The notes: generated from the letters alone by a model not told the origin. DNA of 64,000 nucleotides from Atrina japonica (GCA_030159075.1 BROG01000564.1:96001-160000), one strand, 5' to 3'; positions 1-11,854 are shown, counted from the first letter of the stretch. Numbers and translations are program-made.

Positions 1-450
1 TTTAAAATTAATTCTGCTTTTAACGACGACATCAAATATTTTGGATGACATGAATCCCATTTAGAAAAGTAGCTCCGGGTGATATTTCCGCATCCAACTA
101 CAGTGAAATACGACGTTACGTATTGCGTGGGTGTATTATCTCTGTAGGATTACACATGCATGCAATAAACCTCTATGATAACTGCTTCCTTCTCTAGATT
201 TTCTAGAAGCCAATATTGTTCATCTTCCAATGTTTGTGAATATATGTACAATGTAGATGAAACTTCAGTATCGTTGGTTTCCATTATAACTACATTTCAC
301 TTGATTGACTTTTCACTAATTATCTTAAATCTGACCACCACTATATATAACTGAAAATTTGCTGATTTTGGAGTTAAACACTAATCAAAATTCAAAATCT
401 TGTCGAAATCTTATTTCAATATCATCTGAAGTATTTTTATTTTTGAACCA
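1..450. other. unannotated AT-rich sequence
   Basis: No gene, RNA or clear repeat seen. The satellite begins at its right end. Confidence 0.4.
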
Positions 451-2172
451 CTGTACCATACTGGTACTATACATGTAACCGAATACTGTAATGGTGATAC
501 TGCGTGATATACTGGTACTATACATGTAACCGAATACTGTAATGGTGATACTGCGTGATATACTGGTACTATACATGTGACTGAATAATGAAATGGTGAT
601 AAGATAACGCTACACTGCGTGATATACTGGTACTATACATGTAACCGAATACTGTAATGGTGATACTGCGTGATATACTGGTACTATACATGTGACTGAA
701 TAATGAAATGGTGATAAGATAACGCTACACTGCGTGATATACTGGTACTATACATGTGACTGAATAATGAAATGGTGATAAGATAACGCTACACTGCGTG
801 ATATACTGGTACTATACATGTGACTGAATAATGAAATGGTGATAAGATAACGCTACACTGCGTGATATACTGGTACTATACATGTGACTGAATAATGAAA
901 TGGTGATAAGATAACGCTACACTGCGTGATATACTGGTACTATACATGTGACTGAATAATTTAATAGTGATAAGATAACGCTACACTGCGTGATATACTG
1001 GTACTATACATGTGGCCTGACAATGAAATGGTGATAAGATAACGCTACACTGCGTGATATACTGGTACCATACATGTAACCGAATACTGTAATGGTGATA
1101 CTGCGTGATATACTGGTACTATACATGTGACTGAATAATGAAATGGTGATAAGATAACGCTACAGTGCGTGATATACTGGTACTATACATGTGACAGAAT
1201 AATAAATTGGTGATAAGATAACGCTACACTGCGTGATATACTGGTACTATACATGTGACAGAATAATAAATTGGTGATAAGATAACGCTACACTGCGTGA
1301 TATACTGGTACTATACATGTGACTGAATAATTTAATAGTGATAAGATAACGCTACACTGCGTGATATACTGGTACTATACATGTGGCCTGACAATGAAAT
1401 GGTGATAAGATAACGCTACACTGCGTGATATACTGGTACTTTACATGTGACTGAATAATGAAATGGTGATAAGATAACGCTACACTGCGTGATATACTGG
1501 TACTATACATGTGACAGAATAATAAATTGGTGATAAGATAACGCTACACCGCGTGATGACTTGGTACTATACATGTGACCTGATAATGAAATGGTGATAA
1601 GATAACGCTACACTGCGTGATATACTGGTACTATACATGTGACAGAATAATAAATTGGTGATAAGATAACGCCACACTGCGTGATATACTGGTACTATAC
1701 ATGTGACCTGACAATGAAATGGTGATAAGATAACGCTACACTGCGTGATATACTGGTACTATACATGTGACCTGACAATGAAATGGTGATAAGATAACGC
1801 TACACTGCGTGATATACTGGTACTATACATGTGACAGAATAATGAAATGGTGATAAGATAACGCTACACTGCGTGATATACTGGTACTATACATGTGACA
1901 GAATAATGAAATGGTGATAAGATAACGCTACACTGCGTGATGACTTGGTACTATACATGTGAGTGAATAATCTAATGGTGATAAGATAACGCTACACTGC
2001 GTGATAACTTGGTACTATGCATGTGACCCAATAATGTAATGGGGATAAGATAACGCTACACTGCGTGATATACTGGTACTATACATGTGATCTAACAATG
2101 TAATGGTTAAAAGTTGCCGCTACACTGCATGATGTACTGGTACTAAACATGTGATCTAACAATGTAATGGTG
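451..2172. repeat. satellite array, 64-bp and 51-bp units
   Basis: About 27 head-to-tail units, each with a CTGCGTGATATACTGGTACT block followed by ATACATGT. The common unit is 64 bp. A second form is 51 bp because it lacks a 13-bp block (AGATAACGCTACA); it always carries the AACCGAATACTGTAATGG variant. Short units start near 461, 512, 627 and 1062. A diagnostic pair of variants (TTTAATAGTG followed by GTGGCCTGAC) recurs 371 bp apart (near 951 and 1322), which equals five long units plus one short. Units decay towards the right end. The 51-bp form keeps reading frame, which explains a short repetitive open frame on the minus strand at the left edge. No coding role is inferred. Confidence 0.95.
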
Positions 2173-2295
2173 AATTTATATTCCAAAATTCGCGTATACT
2201 ATTTACTGTTTATCTGGAAAATTTCACTCTCTGTTATTTATTTTCCTTTTACCACAGAGAATCAGCATAGTCCCAAGACTGGTGTGTATGTCCAT

Positions 2296-2537
2296 GCTTC
2301 AATTATACTGGTCAGCAACCAATTATCGTCGAGTACCAATTCTCGCCAGCTGTTTTTTACAGGCTCAGAACGTGCAAACTCCATGCATAATTTCAGAGAT
2401 ATTTTTGTGTTTCCTGGAAAAAACACTTTTCTGATTGCCGAATGTCTCCGACAAACCACAAAATAGCAGGTACAATAATACGAGTTGGCGAGAATTGGCA
2501 CTTCGCGAGAATTGGTCGCTGACCAGTATAGCTTGAA
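2296..2537. repeat. inverted repeat, ~55-bp arms
   Basis: The left arm (2296-2350) and right arm (2483-2537) are imperfect reverse complements. They share ATACTGGTCAGC, ACCAATT and CCAATTCTCGCCA, and are separated by about 130 bp. The right arm overlaps the start of the next MITE-like element, so one may have inserted at the edge of the other. Confidence 0.75.
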
Positions 2538-2919
2538 AATTTCACTTTCATTTTAAATTCGCCCTCATAGGAGGAAAATGAAACGGGGCGAAAGCTAATA
2601 TTTGAACATTCATTTCAACTCTATAAATTATCTAAATGTACAGGTATTGTCATTAATCAATACTGAATGTCAAATCTGACCATGATTGTTTATATCTGAT
2701 GATGTTTATATCTCTATGATACAATATGTCACCTCTGCATTTTACAAGGCCCGAAGACAGACACCAAATTTCCTCAGTAAATAAACCGGACTAACTTTTA
2801 TTATTTTGAAGAAAACACTCAAAACTCTACTGCAGCTAAATTCTGAATACCTTGTATTTTTTGCTATTTTCGTCCTTAGATGTGAAGGCGAATTCAAAAT
2901 GAAAGCGAAATTTTCAAGC
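2531..2919. mobile_element. MITE-like element, 37-bp terminal inverted repeats
   Basis: The ends 2531-2567 and 2883-2919 match as inverted repeats at 34 of 37 positions, beginning GCTTGAAAATTTC. No transposase frame lies between them, so it would be non-autonomous. I found no convincing target-site duplication. A related GCGAATTTAAAATGAAAGCG block occurs near 18070. Confidence 0.65.
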
Positions 2920-2929
2920 AAGACTGTTC

Positions 2930-3884
2930 CGATTTAAATACGGCGCAAATAGTATGCTTGTGTATTGGTATCATACAATTGTAAGAAATTGAAATATATA
3001 TATCTTTTGAAGAAATACTATAAAGATGTACACAAAAAAATCAAATATTCAAATACTGAATACCGTACTCACATTTTCACTATAAAATAATAAGTGTAAC
3101 CATATTACTAAGTGAATGATGAAAAATAATATGTTTTCTATTTAGTGAGACCGTATTTTTTTACAAACAGCAGCATAATAAAAATATTGCAGACATTATA
3201 ACAAAATGATAATGCTCAAGACGATCGTTTCAAAATGATGAAATAAAAGTTGAGCGTGAATTCTGAGTAATCTAATGACGTCGAGCCCTGATGTCCGTGT
3301 TTGGATAAATTTCCTATGGGTTATTTACAGCAAAGCTACGGCAAAATTGAAATTATTACAAAAGTTAAGTAGAATTTCTCGTATTGTGTAAAACACCTGA
3401 TACCAAATTGTTATTGCAAGAGACAAAATCTAGAGTCACATGATTCGTTGTCAATATCATTTAAGTTTAAATCATATAAACGCTTTTCCGAAGGAGTGTA
3501 CACGCGAGTAGTTATAGGATTGTTGTGTAAATAAATTAAATTGAACTTGGTCTGTTTTCTGTGTTAAATCTTGATAGCCCCATACCTCTAGATATTTCAT
3601 TCTGCAAAATTGTAATCTGTTTTGTGCGGTAACAAATTAGATTCACAAACTCTAAGATTGATTAATTTCTGAAGTGTCATACTGTGAGATGGTATATGAC
3701 AAACTGTTTTATAAAATTGAAGCATTTCACCGTATTTACGATGGATGTTGACAAAAAAGCCATATTAGAAAGGAAAGCGATTTTTAAAGTATTGTTGAGA
3801 AATATTGACCATATAGGTTTTGGATGGTGCCTACAGAAATTTGTGTGAAAAGGGTTCTTTATTTTATCAAAACGTATATTGATT
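2930..3884. other. unannotated AT-rich sequence
   Basis: No gene, RNA or structured repeat recognised. Confidence 0.35.
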
Positions 3885-3943
3885 ATACAGACGACGTATA
3901 ACGTAAGACGAAAGAATTGTAAACATTTTTACTTAACGATCTC

Positions 3944-4027
<84 letters not shown>

Positions 4028-4032
4028 CTTGC
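3885..4032 (+). repeat. dispersed repeat with (TC)n tract, copy 1
   Basis: A unique-looking stretch (GATTATACAGACGACGTATA, then AAGACGAAAGAATTG) leads into a pure (TC)n tract at about 3941-4022 and ends in CATATCTTGCAT. The same arrangement recurs at 6172-6266 with a much shorter tract. Confidence 0.75.
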
Positions 4033-4394
4033 ATATTACAGGAACAGGTGTTTGATTACATCAATATTTACCTTTTGTGCACTTAATACAGTGGAGAAAA
4101 TGAAACTCATATTTGCCCAATCACTGTTTCGTTTGTAAAGACAGAACATAACGTTTATTGTATTTCAACTCATGTTTTTGTCATTATTTTAATTACAAAC
4201 TAAATTGAAAATTTATTTGTGATCTTTCAAAATTGAACTTACCATACTCTTCTGTCTGCCAAATTAATACATGTAGAAATGGTATCTTAGATAGATAGAT
4301 TAATAGATAGATATATTGAGGTTAGAAAATGGATTCAAGGGGCATGTGAATGTTGAATATGCAATTGCAGATACAGAAGTATTAATCTCTATGA

Positions 4395-4730
4395 TGTTTT
4401 GGAGCAAATACATGTATATAAATCTAGTGAACATTGGACTAACATGTATCTCTGGAAATCTAGAGGTGGGAGCGGGTGGCATGGAGAAGAAAGCATGGAA
4501 CAAGTAAATCAACATTTCTTTTAGTAAAGCATAATAATTGCAAACGAGGTAATTATACCGACAGTAAAATTTGCGTAACGTTGACATCAAACGGGATTCC
4601 TGATATCATTTATGAAATGTTCATTATGTTGAAAACGCCCTGGCATGTCGGATCATCTGTGATATGTAAACATCATATGCATGTAATTGCTGGATCTTAC
4701 TACTGCAATGTGGAAAATTGACGATGATAA
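4395..4730 (+). repeat. dispersed family A copy, internally deleted
   Basis: Positions 4428-4492 match the family A centre (CTCTGGAAATC followed by a degenerate GGGATCAGGTG core). The sequence then jumps from GCATGGAAC directly to the downstream block AATCAACATTTC near 4505. Compared with the full copy at 33145-33600, roughly 100 bp in the middle is missing. Conserved downstream blocks include ACAGTAAAATTTGCG and CATGTCGGATCAT. Confidence 0.7.
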
Positions 4731-4768
4731 AGTTGTTAATATCCCATCTAAGTCCAAGTAGGAAACAA

Positions 4769-4832
4769 GTATGTTTGATTCCGTTGTGTCCTTAATTAGA
4801 AATTTTAAAGGACACAACGGAATAAAACATAC
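4769..4832. repeat. hairpin, 25-bp arms
   Basis: Arms 4769-4793 and 4808-4832 are inverted copies with one mismatch (TTCCGTTGTGTCCTT against AAGGACACAACGGAA), around a 14-base loop. No open frame or known terminator context is associated. Confidence 0.8.
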
Positions 4833-5344
4833 GACATCGTTTGGATATATCTCATTGATAAACGTTGGCGATATATCATAATGTCAAATTAATGTCTAAC
4901 GCTAACTTCTTCTATTGATTCATAAGCTTTTGAATAAAGTGCCCATGGGAATTGTTTTAAAAATTTATTGTCTATCAGAAAATTGCAGTACTTTTTAAAT
5001 CATACTCAGTGTACTTATGTGTTGAAACAGAGTGTTGATGGACGTAATAAGTATCATGATAACCAATGATTAAGTATTTAATTTTGAATGTACCTCTTTT
5101 AGTGAAAAAAATTGTCGTCGATACCAGAAAGTCTCTTTAAAGAATATAGAGAGGTTAGCTGGAAAATATATTAAATGAAAATGTATGATTCTTCTACATT
5201 AGTGTTATATTTGTAGAATAGTTGTTAAATAGTTTCCTCTAGATCACACCTCCAGTAAAACTTTTATTCTGTACATGTTTTGAAAATTGAAACTCTTTCT
5301 TATTTTCTTATCCATTCAAATAATTAAATCATTTCATTAATTGA

Positions 5345-5480
5345 CTCAAGTCGGGTGTGACCGGTTAATAAAGGATGCTTAACCCTCCATGACACCTGGT
5401 TCCTTTTCTGATTTTTCGGTGTTTGTACAATGTTCACCACACTTTTGTCTCCCGAATCTCTTGACGGTTGTATTTGTGAT
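5345..5480 (-). repeat. dispersed family A copy
   Basis: In minus orientation: GTGTGACCGGTTAATA, then CTCCATGACACCTGGT, ending in the monomer block TCTTGACGGTT with TTTGTGATTTTT. Confidence 0.7.
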
Positions 5481-5484
5481 TTTT

Positions 5485-6165
5485 TTATTCCTAACTTGGA
5501 CACATGAGTACAACCTGATCAAGATTCTCATTACTTTATTCGATTTTTTTTCAATGCATTTGTCTGCAAATCATTCAATTCCCGTACAATCATTACTTTC
5601 GTTTTCAATATCGCTGTAGCAATCCTTGATTAAGTGTTTCCATTTATTTTCCCCACGCAAGTAATTGTTTTTCATTCAACCAAGACTCTGAAATGTACGA
5701 CCTGAAATTAAATCAACAAAATTCCGTTAGCACATTCTCACGTGAAACTTGGCACAGACATGCATTCTATGGTTTCAAATGGTTATTAGTATAAACGAAT
5801 ATCAAACAATTAATACACTGACATCCATTGCCATCATAATTTTATTTTCATATAACTTCCGGGTTCAATGAGGATAGAATAGACAAGAATAGATTAAGAT
5901 TTCCGTCATCGAGATCAGTTTTCATACACAATATTTCTCATTTATTCACCAGTATGACATTCCTGTCAAACTGCAAATACATTCAAAGTTTAGGTCTTAA
6001 AAACGATGCTAATAGGGGTTATGAGAGCTTTGTGTCAATAGAAAATATCATATACGAAATTGATCTGATTGTGATGTGATGTGAGGATCGATATTGTTTA
6101 TCATCTGATATAACCTGTGTAGATATATGTTAATGATTTAGTATTGTACATGTACCTTATATATA
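5485..6165. other. unannotated AT-rich sequence
   Basis: Short open frames only, none recognisable. No structured repeat noticed. Confidence 0.3.
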
Positions 6166-6171
6166 TATACA

Positions 6172-6266
6172 ATGTATATTGATTATACAGACGATGTATA
6201 ACGTAAGACGAAAGAATTGAAAACAATTTACTTAACTCTCTCTCTCTTTCTCTCTCATATCTTGCA
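6172..6266 (+). repeat. dispersed repeat with (TC)n tract, copy 2
   Basis: Same unit as 3885-4032: GATTATACAGACGATGTATA, AAGACGAAAGAATTG, a short (TC)n tract, then CATATCTTGCAT. Confidence 0.75.
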
Positions 6267-6269
6267 TCT

Positions 6270-6952
6270 TTCCTTTAACACACCCCTGTAACCCTTTATC
6301 GAACCCCACTTGGAACGCTTCTTGTATTTTTATTATTCAGAACACCTCGATTGTTTTCCACTTCAGACAAAAACCTACATCTTGCAAAAGCACATTCTGT
6401 GAAATATTGGGCCTGATTGTGACTATTGTTGAATGAAAATGTGAAGGAATCGTTTGATAGAAGTGTAATGATATTCCGTAGGTGGGTTCAACACACCGCA
6501 AAGTTGTGCATTTCATATTTTTAGATCTAGATTCGAGTGTACACGGAGTACTAGGTACCATAGGCTATTCCCATCAACACAATATTCTGCTGTGAATAGT
6601 CTCACAACAGGGTTTCTTGAATGTTCTTTTCAAAGTTTCTCTAGGGCCCTACCGTTATATAAATATATCCTAATAAAATTTTTACTTTACAATACAAATT
6701 ATGTCAGCAAAAAACTTAAGTTATACTAATTTTTATGTTGTGTTTGTGTACTTGGTAATTTTACTGAGATCTGCCCACATATACTGTACTGTAGGAATTT
6801 TCATTGACGGACGCAAGTCGCGATTATAACACAGCAAATTTAATTAAAACAATTAAAAAATATATTTTTATCTTTGATATTTTCGTATTTGTCTGTTTAC
6901 CGGTAGAGTTTTAAATATATGATAAAAACAACAAAACATCACAAAATCTCTC

Positions 6953-6983
<31 letters not shown>

Positions 6984-7015
6984 CATGCGATACAGATTTT
7001 GCCATGTGTCATTCT
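6270..7015. other. unannotated AT-rich sequence
   Basis: No gene or structured repeat recognised up to the short (TA)n run at about 7017-7037. Confidence 0.3.
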
Positions 7016-7037
7016 ATATATACATATATATATATAT

Positions 7038-7150
7038 AAAGCACTAAAATGACTAACGACACAGACAAAATAAATGTCAAATTTTCGGGACGACCTGTCC
7101 CTTCACCAAGACAAAACAATTGAAATAACATGAAAAAAGTACACACACAC
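7038..7150 (-). mobile_element. inverted copy of a dispersed element with hammerhead-like core (left)
   Basis: Reverse complement of 7510-7624 over about 110 bp at high identity. Shared blocks, read on the minus strand, are GTTATTTCAATTGTTTTGTC, GTCCCGAAAATTTGACATT and GTCATTTTAG. In this copy the CTGATGA box reads TTGGTGA, but the stem GGGAC/GTCCC is perfect. A (TA)n run abuts its outer edge. It may be one arm of a foldback element or two elements inserted head to head. Confidence 0.7.
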
Positions 7151-7509
7151 TCTTTGGGTGCAAACTTGTGTTGTGCCGAATCCACCCATTACTGGAATGT
7201 GTATATTGTGTTGGAACGATGGATCGAACCTGTTATGCATCGAATCCGCCAAATTGAGTACAGTTTATCGGATTGATTTCGTGTTTTGACTTTGTATATC
7301 AAATTCATTTTGCAGTTGCTTGTTATTTTCACTTAGATCTAGTTCGATTCACATTTCGTTGGTATTTTGAGCTAAGTTTAGTAGTTGTTTAGTTATCATT
7401 TTGTTTGGTTTCCATTTTCATTTATTTATTACGTTATTTCTCTGCACTTGTAATATGTATCATTTCTTTCACTCTCCGGTTTTGTGTGTGAGTGCATGTT
7501 TTCGGGAGA

Positions 7510-7624
7510 GTGTGTATGTGTACGTTTTTCATGTTATTTTAATTGTTTTGTCCTGATGAAGGGAAGGTTGTCCCGAAAATTTGACATTTATTTTGTCCAT
7601 GTCGTTAGTCATTTTAGTTCTTTA
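7510..7624 (+). mobile_element. inverted copy of a dispersed element with hammerhead-like core (right)
   Basis: Partner of 7038-7150. It carries CTGATGA at 7553-7559, a GGGA/TCCC stem, then GAAA at 7575-7578, the order of boxes in a hammerhead ribozyme. No good cleavage triplet or stem III can be built, so self-cleavage is doubtful. Penelope-like elements and retrozymes in animals carry such cores; membership here is inference. Confidence 0.6.
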
Positions 7625-7693
7625 TTTATTCTTTTCCTGGCTTGTATCTATTGCTTAGATCCGACACCCTAGGATATATAGTATTGTTGGTTT

Positions 7694-7695
<2 letters not shown>

Positions 7696-7780
<85 letters not shown>
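7696..7780. repeat. (TA)n microsatellite
   Basis: Uninterrupted TA dinucleotides for about 85 bp. Confidence 0.99.
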
Positions 7781-7783
<3 letters not shown>

Positions 7784-7784
7784 T

Positions 7785-8630
7785 GGGGTCTACTAAGGCA
7801 TTTGGTACTTACCTCTTTTTAATAGGGTAAATAAGTTACGTCATATTTTGAAGCGCATCGAATATATGTAATCCCTTTGTTCCCAGGGCATCATAATTAA
7901 ACATATGACAGTGGATGAAATTCTGCGGGTAAATCATGCTTAGGTATTTCTTCAGTTCATTTTATTTTTGGGATCAGTTGAAGAACATTTTTACTAAAGA
8001 GCGGAAGAAATGACGTTATTCCCTTGGCCACACTTGCAAAATGATACGTTAAATTTTACAGCATCGTCATAACCATAAACCCGAGCAATCACATCGCACA
8101 CTAGAATACATTTGGCATAGTGTTTACGAAATAATACGGTCTTTTTTATATTTCAATAGATATATCAGAAATATAACTGGTGCATACACTCAAGGACGAA
8201 TCAATGGGCCGGAATATTGAAATATAAAAAGAAAAGCTAATAAATACGTAAAGAGAACCCAAAATAGACATTTTTGCTGATTGAATTGAATCCTATTGTT
8301 CTGTTGTAGATATCGCATAACATACTTTTTTCGAATTTGGCAAAAGTTTCAATTTCCTTTGCTCGGTAGTTTGAAACCAATATCTTTTGAGAACGAGTTC
8401 CAACTAATTACAATCTGTATATCTTGGTATTATCAGATTTCATTGATAATTTCTATTTTTAGTCTTTTAAGTGTGATTTGATACAGATAAGCAAAGTTTC
8501 TTCTCAGACTAATATTATTACGGAATTGATACTCTGATAAAACAAATGTCTGCTGTGTCTTTAGTCTTCACTCATGTCGTAAAATTTTGTAATTTTGCCG
8601 GATTATGCAAAATAAGAGTGGATAAAATTA
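7785..8630. other. unannotated AT-rich sequence
   Basis: No gene or structured repeat recognised. Confidence 0.3.
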
Positions 8631-8634
8631 CCGG

Positions 8635-9432
8635 AATATTGTCTTCCTAACCTCCCGACGGTTAATACTTTGGTATCTGTGATTTTTAATTTTATATTGT
8701 CTTCTGAACATCCTAACCATTAATATTTTGGTATCTGTGATTTTTTTATTTTTATATTGTCTTCTGAACATCCTGACGGTTAATTAAGTAATATTTGGCA
8801 CTGATAACACCATTTAAATTCGAAAACTTTCTAAAGCTAAGATAGTCATTTTTATTTTACAGTGGTTACTCTTAAACGGATTTCGGCTATACTGTTAGAG
8901 ATATTATGTGGCCTTGTATGATACCACTTTCTCTTTAGAAAATACACATACTTCTCAAATTGGAGCTCAGCTGATGAAGTTGTTTATAATGTTTACTATT
9001 GTAGTATCTGTGATTTAAAATTTTTATGTTGTCTTCTGAACATCCTGACGGTTAATTAGTATTTTTTGAATTTTGTTGTTCTTCCGAACCTCCCGACGGA
9101 TAATACTTTGGTATCTATGTTCTTTTTAAATTCTTATGTTGTATTCTGAACTCCAAGACGGTTAATACTTTGGTATCTGTAATTTTTGAATTTTTATGTT
9201 GTCTTCTACACATCGTGAAGGTTAACACTATAGTATCTGTGATTTTAAAATTTTTATGTTGTCTTCCGAACCTCCCGACGGATAATACTTTGGTATCTAT
9301 GTTCTTTTTTTTTAATTCTAATGTTGTATTCTGAACCCCCAGACGGTTAATACTTTGGTTTCTGTAATTTTTAAATTTCTATATTGTCTTCTGAAAATCC
9401 GGACGGTTAATACGTTGGTATCTGTGGTTTTT
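8635..9432 (-). repeat. tandem array of ~60-bp monomers derived from family A end
   Basis: Repeated blocks CCTGACGGTTAATACTTTGG, TATCTGTGATTTTT and TTGTCTTCTGAACAT occur about every 60 bp, with perhaps nine or ten diverged monomers. Read on the minus strand, the monomer matches the beginning of dispersed family A (CAGATACCAAAGTAT followed by CAGGATGT). The array is interrupted at 8812-8990 by a different repeat. A perfect 9-bp hairpin (GAGTTGATG/CATCAACTC, 9435-9455) marks its right edge. Confidence 0.85.
8812..8990 (+). mobile_element. hammerhead-bearing short dispersed element, copy 1
   Basis: Aligns by eye to 29828-30020 and 59735-59940. Shared blocks are TTTTACAGTGGTTAC, GGATTTCGGCTATAC, GGCCTTGTATGATACCACTT and GGAGCTCAGCTGATGAAGT. 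The CTGATGA box is intact (8971-8977), but the sequence after it (TTGTTTATAATG) has lost the GAAAC box. It interrupts the ~60-bp array, so it arrived after, or during, array expansion. Confidence 0.75.
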
Positions 9433-9884
9433 ACGAGTTGATGGAACATCAACTCATTCATGTTATGCTAAGTTGTTTATTGGGAACAAGTCAAAGCACA
9501 TTTTGCAGAAATGGGTTAATAACACATTATATTGACGAAAATATTACACATGTATGTACATTTCAGCAACATAAACTCAACTTCACGATTGAAATTTCAA
9601 AATCAAACTTTTATTCGTATATTTTGCTCTTTAAAATGACGAAAATTTAGCTGAAAAATATAGGTCTTCAAGACTTGTTGAAATACATGCTATTAAAGGT
9701 CAGTTCGGCGTCCTTTATGAATTTTAATATATTATAAATTTGCTTTAGAATGTTACTTTTTTTACCAACATACTCTTGTGATAGAATTGACATGAATTCT
9801 TGCGCACGATTAATATGCAAATCAGTTTTGGTCAAGTTTCCTTTACTGTGCATTGGCAAGATCTGGCTCTGAAGCTGGACAAAG

Positions 9885-9965
9885 AAGTTGCGGATTCGGA
9901 TTTTTTATTTGTATGTTGTTATCGGAACCTCCCGACGGTTAATACTTTGATATTTGTGTGTTTGA
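9885..9965 (-). repeat. isolated family A end monomer
   Basis: A single diverged copy of the ~60-bp monomer (CCTCCCGACGGTTAATACTT), about 450 bp beyond the array. Confidence 0.7.
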
Positions 9966-9969
9966 TCCC

Positions 9970-10540
9970 CTGTATTCTATTATGCTATACTTGGAGTTTG
10001 TATCATACGTTTTCGCTCTAGATTTTCTAAAACTGAGTTTCCATAGGAGGAACACGTTACCATTACAATATACATGTAGTATCGGTCGACGTCATTCATA
10101 TGGGTATTTGGCTCATTGGTTGACGTCATATATTTTAGTTTTGGCTCACTAGAAAATACCTTTTTTACAGTTGTATATATTACATAATAATATTGTTGTT
10201 CTCCCACTAATAACATATGAGCGGATTCCTTTTTTGTCAATATACTAATTTTTTCTGTTTTATCCAACTTGATATACCACGTGACCTACTAATAATCTTT
10301 AAGAAAAGTCTGTTTAAATTTGTATAGATTTTTACGATACATTTTAAAACATTCGTGTGGGACTTATCTCTGCGAATTTTACGATCAGTGGCAACGTGAC
10401 AACTAGCTTACCTAACTATAACATGAATATGGAATAACTCTCCTTTATTTCTGCATCGATTAAACCCATGAGTGGGCTTAAAGTCGGAAAAATTACCCCG
10501 GTAAAATATCGACGTTTAGAGTTATATTATATTTAGATAT
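9970..10540. other. unannotated AT-rich sequence
   Basis: No gene recognised. It holds one perfect TGACGTCA at 10121-10128. Confidence 0.3.
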
Positions 10541-10544
10541 TTAC

Positions 10545-10795
10545 ATATGAAGTGTCAACGGATATTCGCAAATCCAAGTACGTTAGAATACGACAAATTT
10601 GAGATATTCGCGAATCTGGGGTGGGACCAGGTGTCCAGAAGGAGTCAGCGTAACATGTTAGCATGCCACAATTGTCTCACATGTTTCATAGATCAAAGTT
10701 CGATGAAAAGGTCAAGTTCACTGAAAAAGTCAAGCTTGGTGGAAAAGTCATCAGTCAACTCCAGTTCCGATACACCACTAGTTGATAGTTAAGCG
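10545..10795 (+). repeat. dispersed family B copy
   Basis: Matches the reverse complement of 26640-26880. Shared blocks are TTAGAATACG, GGGACCAGGTGTC, AGCATGCCACA, TTCGATGAAAAGGTCAAG and GTGAAAA. It stays open as an 81-codon frame, but the frame is not kept in the other copies, so I treat it as non-coding repeat. Confidence 0.7.
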
Positions 10796-10799
10796 ATAT

Positions 10800-11850
10800 C
10801 TTTTTATATCTATACTATGGACTAATGCTGATTAATTGAGAGATATTTAACATCGAACTTTTATAAAGCTCTGTAACTCAAATTTGTTATAATTGCAGTT
10901 AGTAAAGCAGATTTTATAAATATGGGGATTCGAATGCAGCTATGACTCAGCATATATGGAAGAAACTATAAGTCTAAGTATATATAATCACCTTCATCGC
11001 TAAAATGATTATGCGGCTAACATCTCACTCACGTAGTTGCTATATTGCTAATTGGCGAGAGTTGGTAAGTCAAGCAAGCCTATTATATTATTATTTCATT
11101 CCTCAAAGCACCTGCTATTTGTAATCTTATCTTATCATTAAGCACGCATGCTTATAGATTCATTGGTGAATTAACCGTGTTCTGTTTATTGTCATTCTAC
11201 GCAGGACGACGACACGAATCCCCCGATTATAGTTACAAATAGGTCCAAATGTTACAGCGGCTTTGCAAATAAGTCAAATATATTGCTTGTCAGTAATATG
11301 ATTTGTAAAAGAAGGATTAAGTTCTAATAACTTTTATTGATGGAGAAATCTATCGCTGGATTCTCTGAAATCATCAATTACATTTTACAGATGGGACTCA
11401 TAATGGTCAATACTTGTTATATTTGAGTATAGTACTGCAAACTGATACCATATATTCATGCTTCGTCAATACTAATAATGATAAAATATCAATATGATGA
11501 AATCGGTCATAAGACTCTTCAAAGCCAGACAAAAATATATAAGAAAAAAATTGCACAAATATGTTTGCGATGATGTTTCTTGCAAAATAGTCCAAAGGCG
11601 GATAAACTTAATCTTACAGAGACATAACGATTTTTCTCAAATTTGTCATTGCTTCTCTTTCCAATATCATTTTCTGGTCGATTGTGAAGCGCTGTAGATG
11701 TAAGATGAAATAAAATGTTTGATTGAGTGCCAAATAAAAACACGAGCACCTTTCCATGATTACATACTGAATGTCAATTTCTAACACTTTGGTTTACATA
11801 AAAATTATTTATCTATTGTTTAACTTGAATCAGACTTGAATGGACTAACA
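10800..11850. other. unannotated AT-rich sequence
   Basis: Overlapping 60-76 codon frames on both strands near 11407-11749 show no recognisable motif. No structured repeat noticed. Confidence 0.3.
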
Positions 11851-11854
11851 GAGA

